Shown piece after piece: positions 41,725 through 50,790 of a stretch of 64,000 bases of DNA. The DNA comes from JADMIH01 sp035274425. Its GTDB lineage: Bacteria > Chloroflexota > Chloroflexia > QHBQ01 > JADMIH01. Each line of letters starts with the position of its first letter. The first letter of the stretch is position 1. The position numbers and the translations under genes were made by a program. The notes beneath the pieces were generated by a model, which saw only the letters and a list, made by a program, of their open reading frames with translations, was not told the DNA's origin and ran no database searches. The stretch is taken from NCBI GenBank assembly GCA_035274425.1, contig DATEOC010000090.1, positions 1 through 64,000 on the forward strand, given 5' to 3'.

Positions 41725-42552
41725 ATGCCGCCGGTTCTTCAGCGTTTCAGGGTGCGCAGGCGTGTGATGCCCCCTCAACCCGACCTGGACCTCGCCCCGT
41801 TCGCCTGGGGTCCTGTGGATGCACCCATAGCGTGCCTGCTCTTGCATGGCTTCAGCGGCAGCCCCGCTGAGATGCATGGCCTGGGGAGTTACCTGGCCCG
41901 GCAGGGAGTGCGCGTAGAGGGGGTCAGACTGGCGGGGCATGGCACTGAGCCGGAGCAGCTTACATACGTCACCTGGCGCGATTGGCTCCACAGCGCCGCA
42001 GAGGGCCTGGAGAGGCTCAAGCAACCTGGGCGCAGAGTGGCGATAATCGGCTTCTCTATGGGAGGGCTGCTTGGTGTGCACCTGTGCGCGTCCCACCCAC
42101 ACGATGTGTCGCGACTGGTGACGATGGCTTCCCCCATCTATTTCCGTGACCGCCGCATCCACCTCATCCCGATGGTGCGCCACGTTCTGCGGTGGCACAG
42201 GGTCAAGCGCATGAGCGCGAACAGCGACCCGGACGCCCATCTGCGCTACGTGTCGTATCGCCGCTATCCGTTGGTGGCGGTAGACCGCCTGCTGAACCTG
42301 ATGCGTGTCACCCGCAAGGTCTTGCCGAAGGTCGAGACCCCCGCGCTCATCATGCATGGCCTCAAGGACCGGGTAATCCACCCTCGTAGCGCCCGCTATT
42401 TATTCAACCACATCGGCTCAGACGAGAAAGAGCTTGTCTGGTGGCGCAACAGCGGTCACGGCGTCGTCTTCGACAGCGAGCGAGAAGAAGTGTGGGAAAA
42501 GATATGTGAGTTCGTGACGAGCGCGGAATGCGGAACGCGGAGTGAAGAATAG
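41725..42552 (+). CDS. Alpha/beta hydrolase (carboxylesterase-like)
   Basis: A 275-residue alpha/beta hydrolase. LLLHGFSGSPAEM forms the oxyanion-hole strand, GFSMGG carries the nucleophile Ser, HGLKDRVIHP the Asp, and NSGHGVVFD the His. The architecture with VRLAGHGTEPEQL is like Est30-type carboxylesterases and monoacylglycerol lipases. It is cytoplasmic. The start is ATG 41725; the frame is open back to 41563, but only through repeats. Confidence 0.9.
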   Translation: MPPVLQRFRVRRRVMPPQPDLDLAPFAWGPVDAPIACLLLHGFSGSPAEMHGLGSYLARQGVRVEGVRLAGHGTEPEQLTYVTWRDWLHSAAEGLERLKQPGRRVAIIGFSMGGLLGVHLCASHPHDVSRLVTMASPIYFRDRRIHLIPMVRHVLRWHRVKRMSANSDPDAHLRYVSYRRYPLVAVDRLLNLMRVTRKVLPKVETPALIMHGLKDRVIHPRSARYLFNHIGSDEKELVWWRNSGHGVVFDSEREEVWEKICEFVTSAECGTRSEE

Positions 42553-42603
42553 TAGTCTCAAGCATACGTCCAAGCATACTCACTTCTGGCAAGGGGTTAC
42601 CAA

Positions 42604-42855
42604 GTGGAAGATGAAAGTACAACTAACCACTACTCTAGCTCAGCCTGGCTAAGCTGCCCACGTTGCCGCCTTGACCTTCATTTCATGGGTACGAAGAAGT
42701 TTCAAGAGGGCGTGAGCGGGTTTGGCCATATCTTCGGCGGGCAATGGGCTGAGGCATTCGCCAACCGTGAGATTTATGATGTCTACGCTTGCCCTCGCTG
42801 TGGTCACCTGGAATTCTTCTTGAATGGTGTAGGCGAGCAGTTTCGACCTCGGTAA
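42604..42855 (+). CDS. Small zinc-ribbon protein
   Basis: An 83-residue protein with CPRC near residue 18 and CPRCGHLEFF near residue 63, a zinc ribbon spread over about 50 residues. The middle part has FGGQWAEAFANREIYDVYACPRCG. It probably binds nucleic acid or a protein partner; the function is unknown. The start is GTG 42604 with AAGGGGT 6 nt upstream. Confidence 0.7.
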   Translation: MEDESTTNHYSSSAWLSCPRCRLDLHFMGTKKFQEGVSGFGHIFGGQWAEAFANREIYDVYACPRCGHLEFFLNGVGEQFRPR

Positions 42856-42905
42856 GCGTCTTCATCGCTCACCAATGGTATGCATCTTGCCACTCTAACT
42901 CCCGC

Positions 42906-43721
42906 ATGGAAGATCCAACCTTAAACCCAAATCCGCAAGCCGCAATCCCCAATCCGAGACCGTTCTGGCACCCAGGCACCTTTATTGCGTTGGTGCGGGG
43001 CCGGTTGCTACTGGTGGCAATCGTGCTCCTATCGGTGCTCTTCGTCCTGCTGACCGCGCTCATTCTCAGAGCTGATTTGAAGCCGACGGCGTGGGATGTC
43101 GGTATCACCCATGAGATGCAAGAGTTCCCCAGGTTTCCGGTGGGTGAGGTGTTGGTGTGGATAAGCTGGCCGGGGTTTCGGGACCCCATTTACCAGAACT
43201 GGCTCATACCGGCTGCTATCGCGGCTTTCATGGTGTGGCGGCGCTGGCTCACAGAGGCGGTGTTTACAGTCGTCGCCGCGCTGGGCGGCTTCACTGCCGA
43301 CATCGTGAAAAACATCATTGATCGTCCGCGCCCGCCCGCCGACCTGGCAGTAAGAGTGCTCGACACATACTCCTTCCCGAGCGGCCACGTCACTGGCTAC
43401 GTTGTACTTTACGGGTTCGTATTTTACCTGGCGTTCACGCTCCTGCTGCGTCGCTTCCTTCTCCGGTGGTTGGTATTGGTCATTTGTGGGATCATGATAG
43501 CCCTCGTGGGCCCCTCGCGAGTATACATGGGCCAGCACTGGGCATCCGATGTGCTGGCTGGGTACGCGCTCGGCTTTATGTATCTCCTGGCCGTAATCGA
43601 GTTTTACAGGTTCTGGATCCGCCGCCATCCAAAAGCCCCTGTGACACAGCCTCCCATGATGGACGACGGACGACAGACGACGGACGATGGATGGCAGAAG
43701 GCAGAAGGCAGTAAGCAGTAA
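42906..43721 (+). CDS. PAP2 family phosphatase
   Basis: A 271-residue membrane phosphatase with six helices. The three PAP2 motifs are KNIIDRPRP, PSGH and SRVYMGQHWASD, all intact. Substrates in such proteins are lipid phosphates such as undecaprenyl pyrophosphate or phosphatidic acid. The last 25 residues (QTTDDGWQKAEGSKQ) are encoded by the heptamer array at 43661, so the natural C terminus was probably shorter. Start ATG 42906 has a poor ribosome-binding site. Confidence 0.9.
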   Translation: MEDPTLNPNPQAAIPNPRPFWHPGTFIALVRGRLLLVAIVLLSVLFVLLTALILRADLKPTAWDVGITHEMQEFPRFPVGEVLVWISWPGFRDPIYQNWLIPAAIAAFMVWRRWLTEAVFTVVAALGGFTADIVKNIIDRPRPPADLAVRVLDTYSFPSGHVTGYVVLYGFVFYLAFTLLLRRFLLRWLVLVICGIMIALVGPSRVYMGQHWASDVLAGYALGFMYLLAVIEFYRFWIRRHPKAPVTQPPMMDDGRQTTDDGWQKAEGSKQ

Positions 43722-43817
43722 GCAGTAGGCAGTAGGCAGAAGAAGCAATACTCTCACGCATCACGCATCACGTTTCACGTTTCACATTTCACTCCGTCGT
43801 CCGTCGTCCGTCGTCAA
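43661..43817. repeat. Foldback heptamer element between PAP2 and Yip1-like genes
   Basis: Left: GACGGAC/AGACGAC, GCAGAAG and (GCAGTAG)n units. Right: CACGCAT, ACGTTTC and (GTCGTCC)n. The left end is inside the PAP2 gene, and the right end stops 7 bp before the next -35. Confidence 0.85.
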
Positions 43818-43823
43818 CTCTCA

Positions 43824-43852
43824 TTGACAACGCCCCATGCGTGTGTTAGCAT
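43824..43852 (+). promoter_or_regulatory. Sigma70-like promoter of the Yip1-like gene
   Basis: TTGACA at 43824, a 17-bp spacer, TAGCAT at 43847; the leader is about 50 nt with AAGGAG before the ATG. Confidence 0.7.
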
Positions 43853-43909
43853 TCCGCCTGCAACCCTGAGCGAACTTGTGACTTTGGAGTTGGATAAGGA
43901 GACCTGGGC

Positions 43910-44719
43910 ATGGCATATGAGCCGCCGCAGAAGGACATAGAGAATTTACCGGAGGATAGTGAGCCGGAGAACCGGTATGGCCCCGACTCCACGCGTCCTG
44001 ATATGTCAGGTACGCCAGGGAGCGCCGGCAGTCCGAAAAAGGCCGATCCTGGGGACTACAGCACGCTCCCCAGGTCCTATCTGAACGTATTGACCAAATC
44101 CAGGCCTGAGACTTACGAGGCGGAGATACCGAACGCGGGTTGGGGTAAGACCCTGCTTGGTGTTGCAATAGTGACGCTGGTCACTTTTGGTATCAAAATC
44201 TTCCAAGCCCCTTTTTCATCGGACGCTCTAAACAGGACCAGGGAGTATCTGCCAACCCAGGGCCTTGACCCTAATGAAGACCCCTGGAAGACGATCTTGC
44301 AGGTGGTCGAAGTGTTAAGCCATCCGCTATTTGCGCTGATAGTGCTGTTCACCTTCTTCGCGGGGGCGGGCTTGCTCTATGTGCTGGCACGTGCGGTTCG
44401 GGACAAGGAGTCCGGTTCAGGAGCGAGTTTCATGACGCACGCTTATCTCCTCTCGCTCAGTTACACTCCGCTGCACACCCTTACTACGCTCTTGAACACC
44501 ATCTCCCTTGACATGGTAACCACCTGTATTGTGGCCATTCTTACATTAGGTCTAACCATATACCAGATATACAACGCGGGGGTATCTATGCAGGCATCGC
44601 AAGGATTGAGCGCCGGCAAGGCTCAGATGGTTGCCTTCATACCCTGGGTCGTCGGTATCATCCTGTTCATTTGTGGTGCAGTGCTGGTTCTAATGTTACT
44701 GAGGTCCATGATCAGGTAA
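43910..44719 (+). CDS. Yip1-like membrane protein
   Basis: A 269-residue protein. A charged 65-residue N terminus is followed by RSYLNVLTKSRPETYEAEIPN and GWGKTLLGVAIVTLV, then four to five more helices. The order of segments fits bacterial YIP1-family proteins. The role is unknown. AAGGAG lies upstream. It ends before a bidirectional terminator. Confidence 0.7.
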   Translation: MAYEPPQKDIENLPEDSEPENRYGPDSTRPDMSGTPGSAGSPKKADPGDYSTLPRSYLNVLTKSRPETYEAEIPNAGWGKTLLGVAIVTLVTFGIKIFQAPFSSDALNRTREYLPTQGLDPNEDPWKTILQVVEVLSHPLFALIVLFTFFAGAGLLYVLARAVRDKESGSGASFMTHAYLLSLSYTPLHTLTTLLNTISLDMVTTCIVAILTLGLTIYQIYNAGVSMQASQGLSAGKAQMVAFIPWVVGIILFICGAVLVLMLLRSMIR

Positions 44720-44795
44720 ATACTCTCGCTCTGCTCCCTAAATAGAGCGAGTCGCAAAGCGAACAACATCAAGCGTGATGACGTATCACTGCTCT

Positions 44796-44850
44796 TGAAA
44801 AGCATAAAAAGATGGTTCGGCACTGCCGAACCATCTTTTTATGCTTTTCA
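44796..44850. terminator. Long perfect palindromic terminator
   Basis: TGAAAAGCATAAAAAGATGG.. GGC, loop ACT, complement. It lies between convergent genes, 26-bp stem. Confidence 0.9.
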
Positions 44851-44878
44851 AACTTCCCCAAGTGAGGAGTGCCTAAGC

Positions 44879-46939
44879 TTATTTGCTTATGCCGAAGAAT
44901 ATCCTCGACAGGCTCCTGTTCGGGGTTGAGCTGCCGGGGCCGACCTGCACTGCCGAGCCTATCAACACGTACTTGAACGGTTTCAGGAAAGGCTCAGCAT
45001 CTGGTGGTAGGTTCCCGGCGAATATCGTCTTTATATTCTCAACGTCCACATATAGGATGGCGTTGCTGTCCTTCGGGAGGTTCTTCTTCGCCTCATCCCA
45101 CTTGGGAGTGGTGCCGAAGCCCTTGCCCAGGTTGTCCGATACCTGGTCTACTAGAGGAGGCGCATTGCCACCGGGGTTCCAGGCAACAATCAGGCGGTCC
45201 TTCCCCACGCCTGCCGCAAGCCCGGAGGCCCCTAGCCCGCTCAAATCGTAGAACTTCCCGCCCGCGGCGTCGAAAGTCGTGGCCTTCCCTCGCGATATGC
45301 CCTGCATCGCTTTGTCCATAGCGTCCGCTGCCTTGTCGCGGTCACCACCGTTCATCTTCATCTGGAAGACTACCGAGGAGACAGGCATACTTGTGCCTGC
45401 ACCTGCCGCCGCGCTGAGGATGTAATCACCACCCAGGAGGGGGATAATGTCATTCTCCAGGCTCAAGCCGGTCATGGCCTTTACCTGCTGCTCAGCCTCT
45501 GCAATCGGGTCAGGTTGGCCCATTTTCTGGGCGTTAGCTTTCAGACTGGCGAGGCTCGCCTGGATCAGGGTCTTGAGGTCCGTGCCCGCATAGAAGAACA
45601 TTGAGTCGGAAGGTATATCGTTTAAGGTCGAAGCATCGGGCTTGGCTACAGAAGCCACCTGCGAGAACATACTTGACTTCACGTCAGCCTGCGATGCAAG
45701 GTCTACCTGAATACCATCATTTTGCCCGCTGACAGTGAGGAGGAAAGCGCCGCTCAGGCTCTCTATGCCGGTGCTGCTGAGCATACCTGGCGAGATAGCC
45801 TCTACCTGGTTGGCGATGTCGGTCAGGTTGATGTAGAAGGAGGCTACGCGGTCGGCGGGGACGGCACCGGAGAGGAACTTGTAGGTCTCGTCGTCCCTGA
45901 TATTCGCCTTCTTGTCCTTTACCTGGTCTATCATCCCCTTGATAGGCTCGGCGCGCGCGCCGACAGCTACGTTATCGCTATCGAGGGGGGCGGCATAAAA
46001 GGTGAGGGAACCTGTGACGATGCGGCTAACCTCAACGTCCTTGTAAGTCTCGGCTACTTCGCTGCTGTTGGCATCCGTCTTGAGCTGGGCGAGGTCCATC
46101 TGGGCGACGCCCACCACGTTACGGCTAACCACGTCCAAAATGGCTGTCTGACCGCCACCCTGGATCGATTGCCAGTCGCTGGTGCTGGGGGGCAGCATGG
46201 CGATGGATACCTGCTTCGCGTACTTGGCTATCAAGCCCTGTACTTCCTGTACAGTCTTGTCTGACTGGCCGCCTGTCGCGCCGGAGGCCTGCCGGGTCAT
46301 GCGGTCCAGGGCCTCTTTAAAGCCCGGCTGCGACTCGAACGCCTTACCTATATTGTCGAAGGCAGTCTTCTGGCTACCTGAGAGGTCGGTAGCAATAGAG
46401 ATATAACCGAGGGTGTTTTTTGGTAGGACGTTTGCCGCCGCTGCTTCTCTCTGGGCAGCATTACTGGTACCCGGGCCGTCCGGGGTGTTCGGGCCGACTG
46501 TACCCTTGTTGAATGCGAAGAACCATATCGCGCCCCCGGCTACCAGCAACACCACCAGGCCGATAAGCCCATAGAGCAGCCCATTGTTGCTCTTCTTAGG
46601 TGGTGTGTTGATCTGGTTGGGTGGCGGACTGCCATAGTAGGGCTGCTGAGGTTGCTGAGGTGGCTGCGGGGGATACTGTGGTCGGTCGCCATATTGTTGC
46701 GGGCGATAGTCCCCTTGATGTGGCTGGGCAGGCTGCGAGCCTGGCCGGTCAACGTACTGCGGTGGCTGGCTATAACCACCCTGTGGAGGTGGTGCCCCAT
46801 AAGGCTGGGTGGGCTGCTGTGGTTGAGACCCATAAGGGTTCGGCGCTGGGGGTGGCGGGGGTTGATAAGCGCCGGGCGGCTGCTGGCCCGATTGTTGGTC
46901 GTGTGAGCCTTCCGGATGATTAGGCCTGTCAGAATCCAT
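44879..46939 (-). CDS. DUF3352 family membrane-anchored protein
   Basis: A 686-residue protein. Residues 1-120 are rich in Pro, Gln, Gly and Tyr; one transmembrane helix covers about 125-150 (GLLYGLIGLVVLLVAGGAIWFF); the large outer domain matches DUF3352 (NVLPKNTLGYISIATDLSG ... SFYINLTDIANQVEAI). The function of the family is unknown. The start is ATG 46939 with GGAGGAGG upstream. It is the first gene of its transcript. Confidence 0.85.
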   Translation of the reverse strand: MDSDRPNHPEGSHDQQSGQQPPGAYQPPPPPAPNPYGSQPQQPTQPYGAPPPQGGYSQPPQYVDRPGSQPAQPHQGDYRPQQYGDRPQYPPQPPQQPQQPYYGSPPPNQINTPPKKSNNGLLYGLIGLVVLLVAGGAIWFFAFNKGTVGPNTPDGPGTSNAAQREAAAANVLPKNTLGYISIATDLSGSQKTAFDNIGKAFESQPGFKEALDRMTRQASGATGGQSDKTVQEVQGLIAKYAKQVSIAMLPPSTSDWQSIQGGGQTAILDVVSRNVVGVAQMDLAQLKTDANSSEVAETYKDVEVSRIVTGSLTFYAAPLDSDNVAVGARAEPIKGMIDQVKDKKANIRDDETYKFLSGAVPADRVASFYINLTDIANQVEAISPGMLSSTGIESLSGAFLLTVSGQNDGIQVDLASQADVKSSMFSQVASVAKPDASTLNDIPSDSMFFYAGTDLKTLIQASLASLKANAQKMGQPDPIAEAEQQVKAMTGLSLENDIIPLLGGDYILSAAAGAGTSMPVSSVVFQMKMNGGDRDKAADAMDKAMQGISRGKATTFDAAGGKFYDLSGLGASGLAAGVGKDRLIVAWNPGGNAPPLVDQVSDNLGKGFGTTPKWDEAKKNLPKDSNAILYVDVENIKTIFAGNLPPDAEPFLKPFKYVLIGSAVQVGPGSSTPNRSLSRIFFGISK

Positions 46940-47029
46940 GAGAACCTCCTCCAATACAGTTAGCTGTGGCCTGTTAATGCTACATGGCTATATGACTGCA
47001 CGTATGAGACCCTGCCGCGGTCTTATGGC

Positions 47030-47059
47030 ATTGTATACGTTGTCGCTCTATATAGTCAA
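47030..47059 (-). promoter_or_regulatory. Sigma70-like promoter of the DUF3352 gene
   Basis: On the minus strand TTGACT, an 18-bp spacer and TACAAT. The heptamer array begins 6 bp upstream of the -35. Confidence 0.65.
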
Positions 47060-47062
47060 GTG

Positions 47063-47252
47063 GCGAAGGACGAAGGCAGACGATAGACGATAGACGATAG
47101 ACGATAGACGATAGACGATAGACGACATACGACAATCTAAACACAGAGACACAAAGGGCACAAAGGTAACACAGAGATTATTATTGGTTACTATAGACCC
47201 TTAGAAATCTCTGTGCGTCCTCTGTGTCTCTGTGTTCAATCCGTCGTCCGTC
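47063..47252. repeat. Heptamer array plus ACACAGAG foldback, copy 2
   Basis: ACGAAGG units and (ACGATAG)n at 47063-47127, then a foldback homologous to 9411-9535 (arms AAACACAGAGACACA.. and ..TGTGTCTCTGTGTT), then CCGTCGTCCGTC running into the 3' end of the SLH gene. Confidence 0.85.
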
Positions 47253-48951
47253 ACCGGCTCTGCCCGGAATTGGGGTCTATCATCAGGCTGGATTCGTCTA
47301 TGGCTTCGAAGTCGGCTCCGCTCAGGGGGTCCATCAGGTGGAGCATGTCGTTGTCCCAGCGCTCGTCGGGCGCGCCGCTGATGTACCAGGGGCTGCCGTT
47401 GTCGGCCAGGAACATGCCGTACTCCTTCATCGCCTGCAAGATAACGCGCACCCGCTGAGGGTAGCCGCTAATATCCACGCTCGCCTTGAGGCGCACGCGC
47501 AGGCCCATAGGCGGGAGGTTCGGGTCGTCGGAGTCGCTGGCGAAGTGGCGGGCGGGCCACAGGTATGCTCTTTGCGTCTCCGGCGCGGTGAAGCGTATGG
47601 CGTGGGTTATTTGCCCGCTTGCTACCTCCTCATACGTTACCAGTCCGGGATAGATGGGGAGTCCAGCGGCATCGGCGGAGGTCCACCCTGCCGGGCGTAG
47701 CGCGTGCGAGTTGAGGTTATATACCGCACCAGAGTCGGCGTCCCAGCTGCCGTCGGAGTTGGGGAAGGCGCGATATAGCTCGTACAGGGTGCAGTTGCCC
47801 TCGTTTATCACCAGCACGTGGCGGTCGCCATCGGCGTCGGGACCGCCCTCTACGGGCGCATTCGTAGGGACGGGGTATGGGCCGGGATCGCTCTCGTTGC
47901 CATAAGCGGTGAATATGATGGGCACGAAGGGCTGGCTGCCTGGCACATTGACGAAGGGTATGCCTATCGGTCCGCCGTCCCACAGTCCCGACCCAAAATC
48001 GGCGTGGACGTGCGAGTCGATGCCGATGCTGGCGATGTACTGGTCCGACATCGTATGGGTTGGCAGCGCGGAGATGTTGCGGTTCCAGATATTGTTGGCG
48101 GGGAAGATAGAGCACGGCCCGCCCGGCGTAGCTGTGGCGGTATGAGTGCGAGTGGGCGTGGCGGTGGGTGGAGTGCCGGTAACTGTGGGTGTTGGCGTCA
48201 GAGGCGGCAGCGAGCCGTCCACTATCTTCGATGCTTGCGCTCGTGTCGTGGTGTTGTAAGGGCGGAAATAGCGTCCGGGGCACGGCTCTCCCTCCGCGCC
48301 ACAAAGATAGCCCCCAATTATGCCGTTGGCGTTTGCTCTCTCGACGTAGCCATAATATGCGCTGTCGGGTTGCACGTCGTTGAACGTTGGCTCAGAAGGG
48401 AAAAGTGGTGTCCAGCCACGGGCGATGACGACCATCTTGGCGATCTGCCCGCGCACGACGTTCGCATCAGGCCGGAAGTAAGGGCGGTTGCCGGAGTCGC
48501 ATGGCTCACCCTGAGAGCCGCAAGGGTAGCCCCCCGCCACGCCGTTCGCCGCGCCAATCTCGACCCACTGGAAGAAGGTATGTGTGGAAGGCACATCCGC
48601 AAAGGTGGCGTTAGTGGGCAAGGACGCTGTGAGGCCGTTCGCAATCACCACGACCTTCATAATCTGTCCCCGCGTGATGTCATTGTAAGGGCGGAATGTG
48701 CCGTCGGTGTATCCAGCAATCGCGCCCCGCTCCGTCAGGTCCATCACGTATGGGTAGAACCAGTCTTCGGGGCAGACATCTGTGAAGCGTTCACCTGCAC
48801 AGTATTGGTCCACAAGCAGAGTGCAACCTGGCGGATTGAATATACCATTATGCCTGGTGAGGGCAGAAGCCAATGCTGATGGGATCACCATGACTGCCGC
48901 AATAACAGCGCCCATGAGGAGTAGCATGAAGAGACTACCGATGTGTTTCAT
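47251..48951 (-). CDS. Secreted SLH protein with conserved C-terminal domain of unknown function
   Basis: A 566-residue exported protein. Three N-terminal SLH repeats (about 50-270) are recognised by DGTFRPYNDITRGQIMKVV and RPYFRPDANVVRGQIAKMV; repeats two and three contain the insert GYPCGSQGEPCD / GYLCGAEGEPCP. A Thr/Pro linker leads to a domain with IFPANNIWNRNISALP, DADGDRHVLVINEGNCTLYE, HALRPAGWTSADAAGLP and NGSPWYISGAPDERW, a motif set I know from secreted actinobacterial and Chloroflexota proteins without assigned function. SLH repeats bind wall polymer. Confidence 0.78.
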   Translation of the reverse strand: MKHIGSLFMLLLMGAVIAAVMVIPSALASALTRHNGIFNPPGCTLLVDQYCAGERFTDVCPEDWFYPYVMDLTERGAIAGYTDGTFRPYNDITRGQIMKVVVIANGLTASLPTNATFADVPSTHTFFQWVEIGAANGVAGGYPCGSQGEPCDSGNRPYFRPDANVVRGQIAKMVVIARGWTPLFPSEPTFNDVQPDSAYYGYVERANANGIIGGYLCGAEGEPCPGRYFRPYNTTTRAQASKIVDGSLPPLTPTPTVTGTPPTATPTRTHTATATPGGPCSIFPANNIWNRNISALPTHTMSDQYIASIGIDSHVHADFGSGLWDGGPIGIPFVNVPGSQPFVPIIFTAYGNESDPGPYPVPTNAPVEGGPDADGDRHVLVINEGNCTLYELYRAFPNSDGSWDADSGAVYNLNSHALRPAGWTSADAAGLPIYPGLVTYEEVASGQITHAIRFTAPETQRAYLWPARHFASDSDDPNLPPMGLRVRLKASVDISGYPQRVRVILQAMKEYGMFLADNGSPWYISGAPDERWDNDMLHLMDPLSGADFEAIDESSLMIDPNSGQSR

Positions 48952-49089
48952 GGCTACATCCTAGCCTCCCTGGGCTCCTGGAGTCAATGGGTAGATGGTC
49001 CTATTATAACCGCAGCGTCTCCGCGCCGCTGCGGTTCAACCCCGAAAAATCTTGGCGCTCTTGGCGTCTTGGCGGTTAAATGGGTAAAA

Positions 49090-49123
49090 CAACAAAGAGC
49101 GCCTGTAAAGACGCTCTTTGTTG
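49090..49123. terminator. Hairpin terminator of the CcdA-thioredoxin gene
   Basis: CAACAAAGAGCG pairs with CGCTCTTTGTTG around CCTGTAAAGA, 24 bp after the stop. Confidence 0.7.
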
Positions 49124-49146
49124 CAGAAAGGGAAGGAGGGAAAAGG

Positions 49147-50523
49147 CTATTTTTGTGCGGAGTTGGCTTCGCTCAGGAGCTGCCGCACTACCAGTTCGTT
49201 CTTGTCGTAGTTGCCTTCGCCAAAGTGGGTGTAGCGCAGGTGGCCGTTGGCGTCTATGAAGTAGAAGGCGGGCCAGTACCTGTTGCTGTATGCGCTCCAT
49301 GTCTTGAAGTCGGGGTCGAGGGCGACGGGCCATATCACTCCCTGGTCCTTAGCGCCTTCTCTCACATTATCAAGCACTTTCTCGTAGGCGAATTCTGGCG
49401 TGTGTATGCCCAGGATTTCTAGCCCCTGGTCCTTGTACTTGTCGTAAAGCGCCCGGACGTAAGGCATGGTGTTGCGGCAATTGTAGCAGCCGAAGGTCCA
49501 GAAGTTCACTATAACTACCTTGCCCCGAAGCTCCTTGAGGGTCGTCGGCTTGGAGTTGAGCCAGTGAGTCAGCCCAGTTAGCTCAGGCGCGGGTCCCCGG
49601 TCCTCAAGCGCGATTAGCGGCTTGGGGGCAGGTATCGCTGTAGGAGGTGCCGTTGGCTCAGGTGCCATAGTTGGCTCAGCCATTACGGGCTGGCTCGTCG
49701 GCTGAGTAACCGGTTGCGCTCCCGTTAGAGAAGGTACGCTCGTCGGCTGGGTCGATGCCTGTATCATGTTCTTCTTTGTAAGCACGTCTAACTCACTTTG
49801 TACCACGGGCTGGTTGTCGAATACCGCCAGGAACTGGCTCCAGCCGGAAGGCAGATTGGACTGTACGTACGATTGTATCTTGATGTCTACGCCGAAAAGG
49901 ATAGCCACGCAGGCCACCAGGGTCAGCGCACCAAATACGCGCTGCAAGACCCCCGTATTGCGGCCAGCTCTCTTGGCGCGTGCCGCGAAACTACGTGAGC
50001 CATAAGCGATAAGGAGCATCGGTATGCCCGCACCCAGGGTGTAGGCAAGGCTGATAGCCACACCTTCAGGAGAGATGCCTGCTGTCGCTGCTAGCGCGAT
50101 AGTGGCTGCCATGATCGGCCCGGCGCATGGCGTCCACAAGAGGCCAAGCCCTGAGCCTATTAAGAGGCCGCCACCAAATCCGCTCCGCCGGGTATTCGTA
50201 TTGGCGAGACGTGCCACAGGCGAAAGTGCTCGCTCAAATACACGTCCCACCGCAGGCACGAGTAGTGCCAGCCCGAAGACCGCTAGCGCCACGACTGTAA
50301 ATGTGCGCAGCCAGGATGCCGGAAGGGCCAGGGCCTGTAAAGCTCCCGCAAACGCCAGCGTAAATGCCGTGAACGACACCGCAAAGCCAAGCACGATCCC
50401 CAGGGGCCGCATCCGACCGCCGGTGTTAGATGTTGAAAGCACGATGGGCAAGACCATCAAAACACATGGCGAAGCGATGGTAAGCACCCCGCCCAAGAAC
50501 GCTGCAACTAAGAGGATTCCCAT
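49147..50523 (-). CDS. CcdA/DsbD-type membrane protein fused to thioredoxin-like domain
   Basis: A 458-residue protein. The six-helix CcdA part has IASPCVLMVLP and LLWTPCAGP with the two redox cysteines. A Pro/Thr linker (about 265-310) leads to a TlpA/DipZ-like domain with FWTFGCYNCRN (CYNC active site) and cis-Pro in RYWPAFYFI. It carries electrons across the membrane to reduce extracytoplasmic disulfides. It lies next to SLH proteins that contain cysteine pairs. Confidence 0.87.
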   Translation of the reverse strand: MGILLVAAFLGGVLTIASPCVLMVLPIVLSTSNTGGRMRPLGIVLGFAVSFTAFTLAFAGALQALALPASWLRTFTVVALAVFGLALLVPAVGRVFERALSPVARLANTNTRRSGFGGGLLIGSGLGLLWTPCAGPIMAATIALAATAGISPEGVAISLAYTLGAGIPMLLIAYGSRSFAARAKRAGRNTGVLQRVFGALTLVACVAILFGVDIKIQSYVQSNLPSGWSQFLAVFDNQPVVQSELDVLTKKNMIQASTQPTSVPSLTGAQPVTQPTSQPVMAEPTMAPEPTAPPTAIPAPKPLIALEDRGPAPELTGLTHWLNSKPTTLKELRGKVVIVNFWTFGCYNCRNTMPYVRALYDKYKDQGLEILGIHTPEFAYEKVLDNVREGAKDQGVIWPVALDPDFKTWSAYSNRYWPAFYFIDANGHLRYTHFGEGNYDKNELVVRQLLSEANSAQK

Positions 50524-50585
50524 ACCCTAATCATACCACTCTGAGATGAAAAAATGTGGTGGAAAGGTTACAGAACTATTACAAA

Positions 50586-50790
50586 ACGGACGAAGGACGG
50601 TGAAACGTGATGCGTGATGCGTGAAAATAGACGACAGACGACAGACGACAGACGACAGACGACAGACGACAGACGACAGACGACAGACGACAGACGACAA
50701 TCAACTAAACCATAAAAATCTTGGCGGTTTCTTGGCGCTCTTGGCGTCTTGGCGGTTCACGGTTCACGGTTCACGGTTCACGGTTCAGTA
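50586..50790. repeat. Mixed heptamer arrays between trmB and the CcdA gene
   Basis: ACGAAGG, GTGAAAC/ATGCGTG, about nine (GACGACA) units, CTTGGCG units and (GGTTCAC)n. The last array runs into the 3' end of trmB, encoding its final residues. Confidence 0.85.

Noticed and set aside
47818..48879. 353-codon plus-strand frame
   Set aside because: Antisense shadow of the SLH gene at 47251; no recognisable domain.
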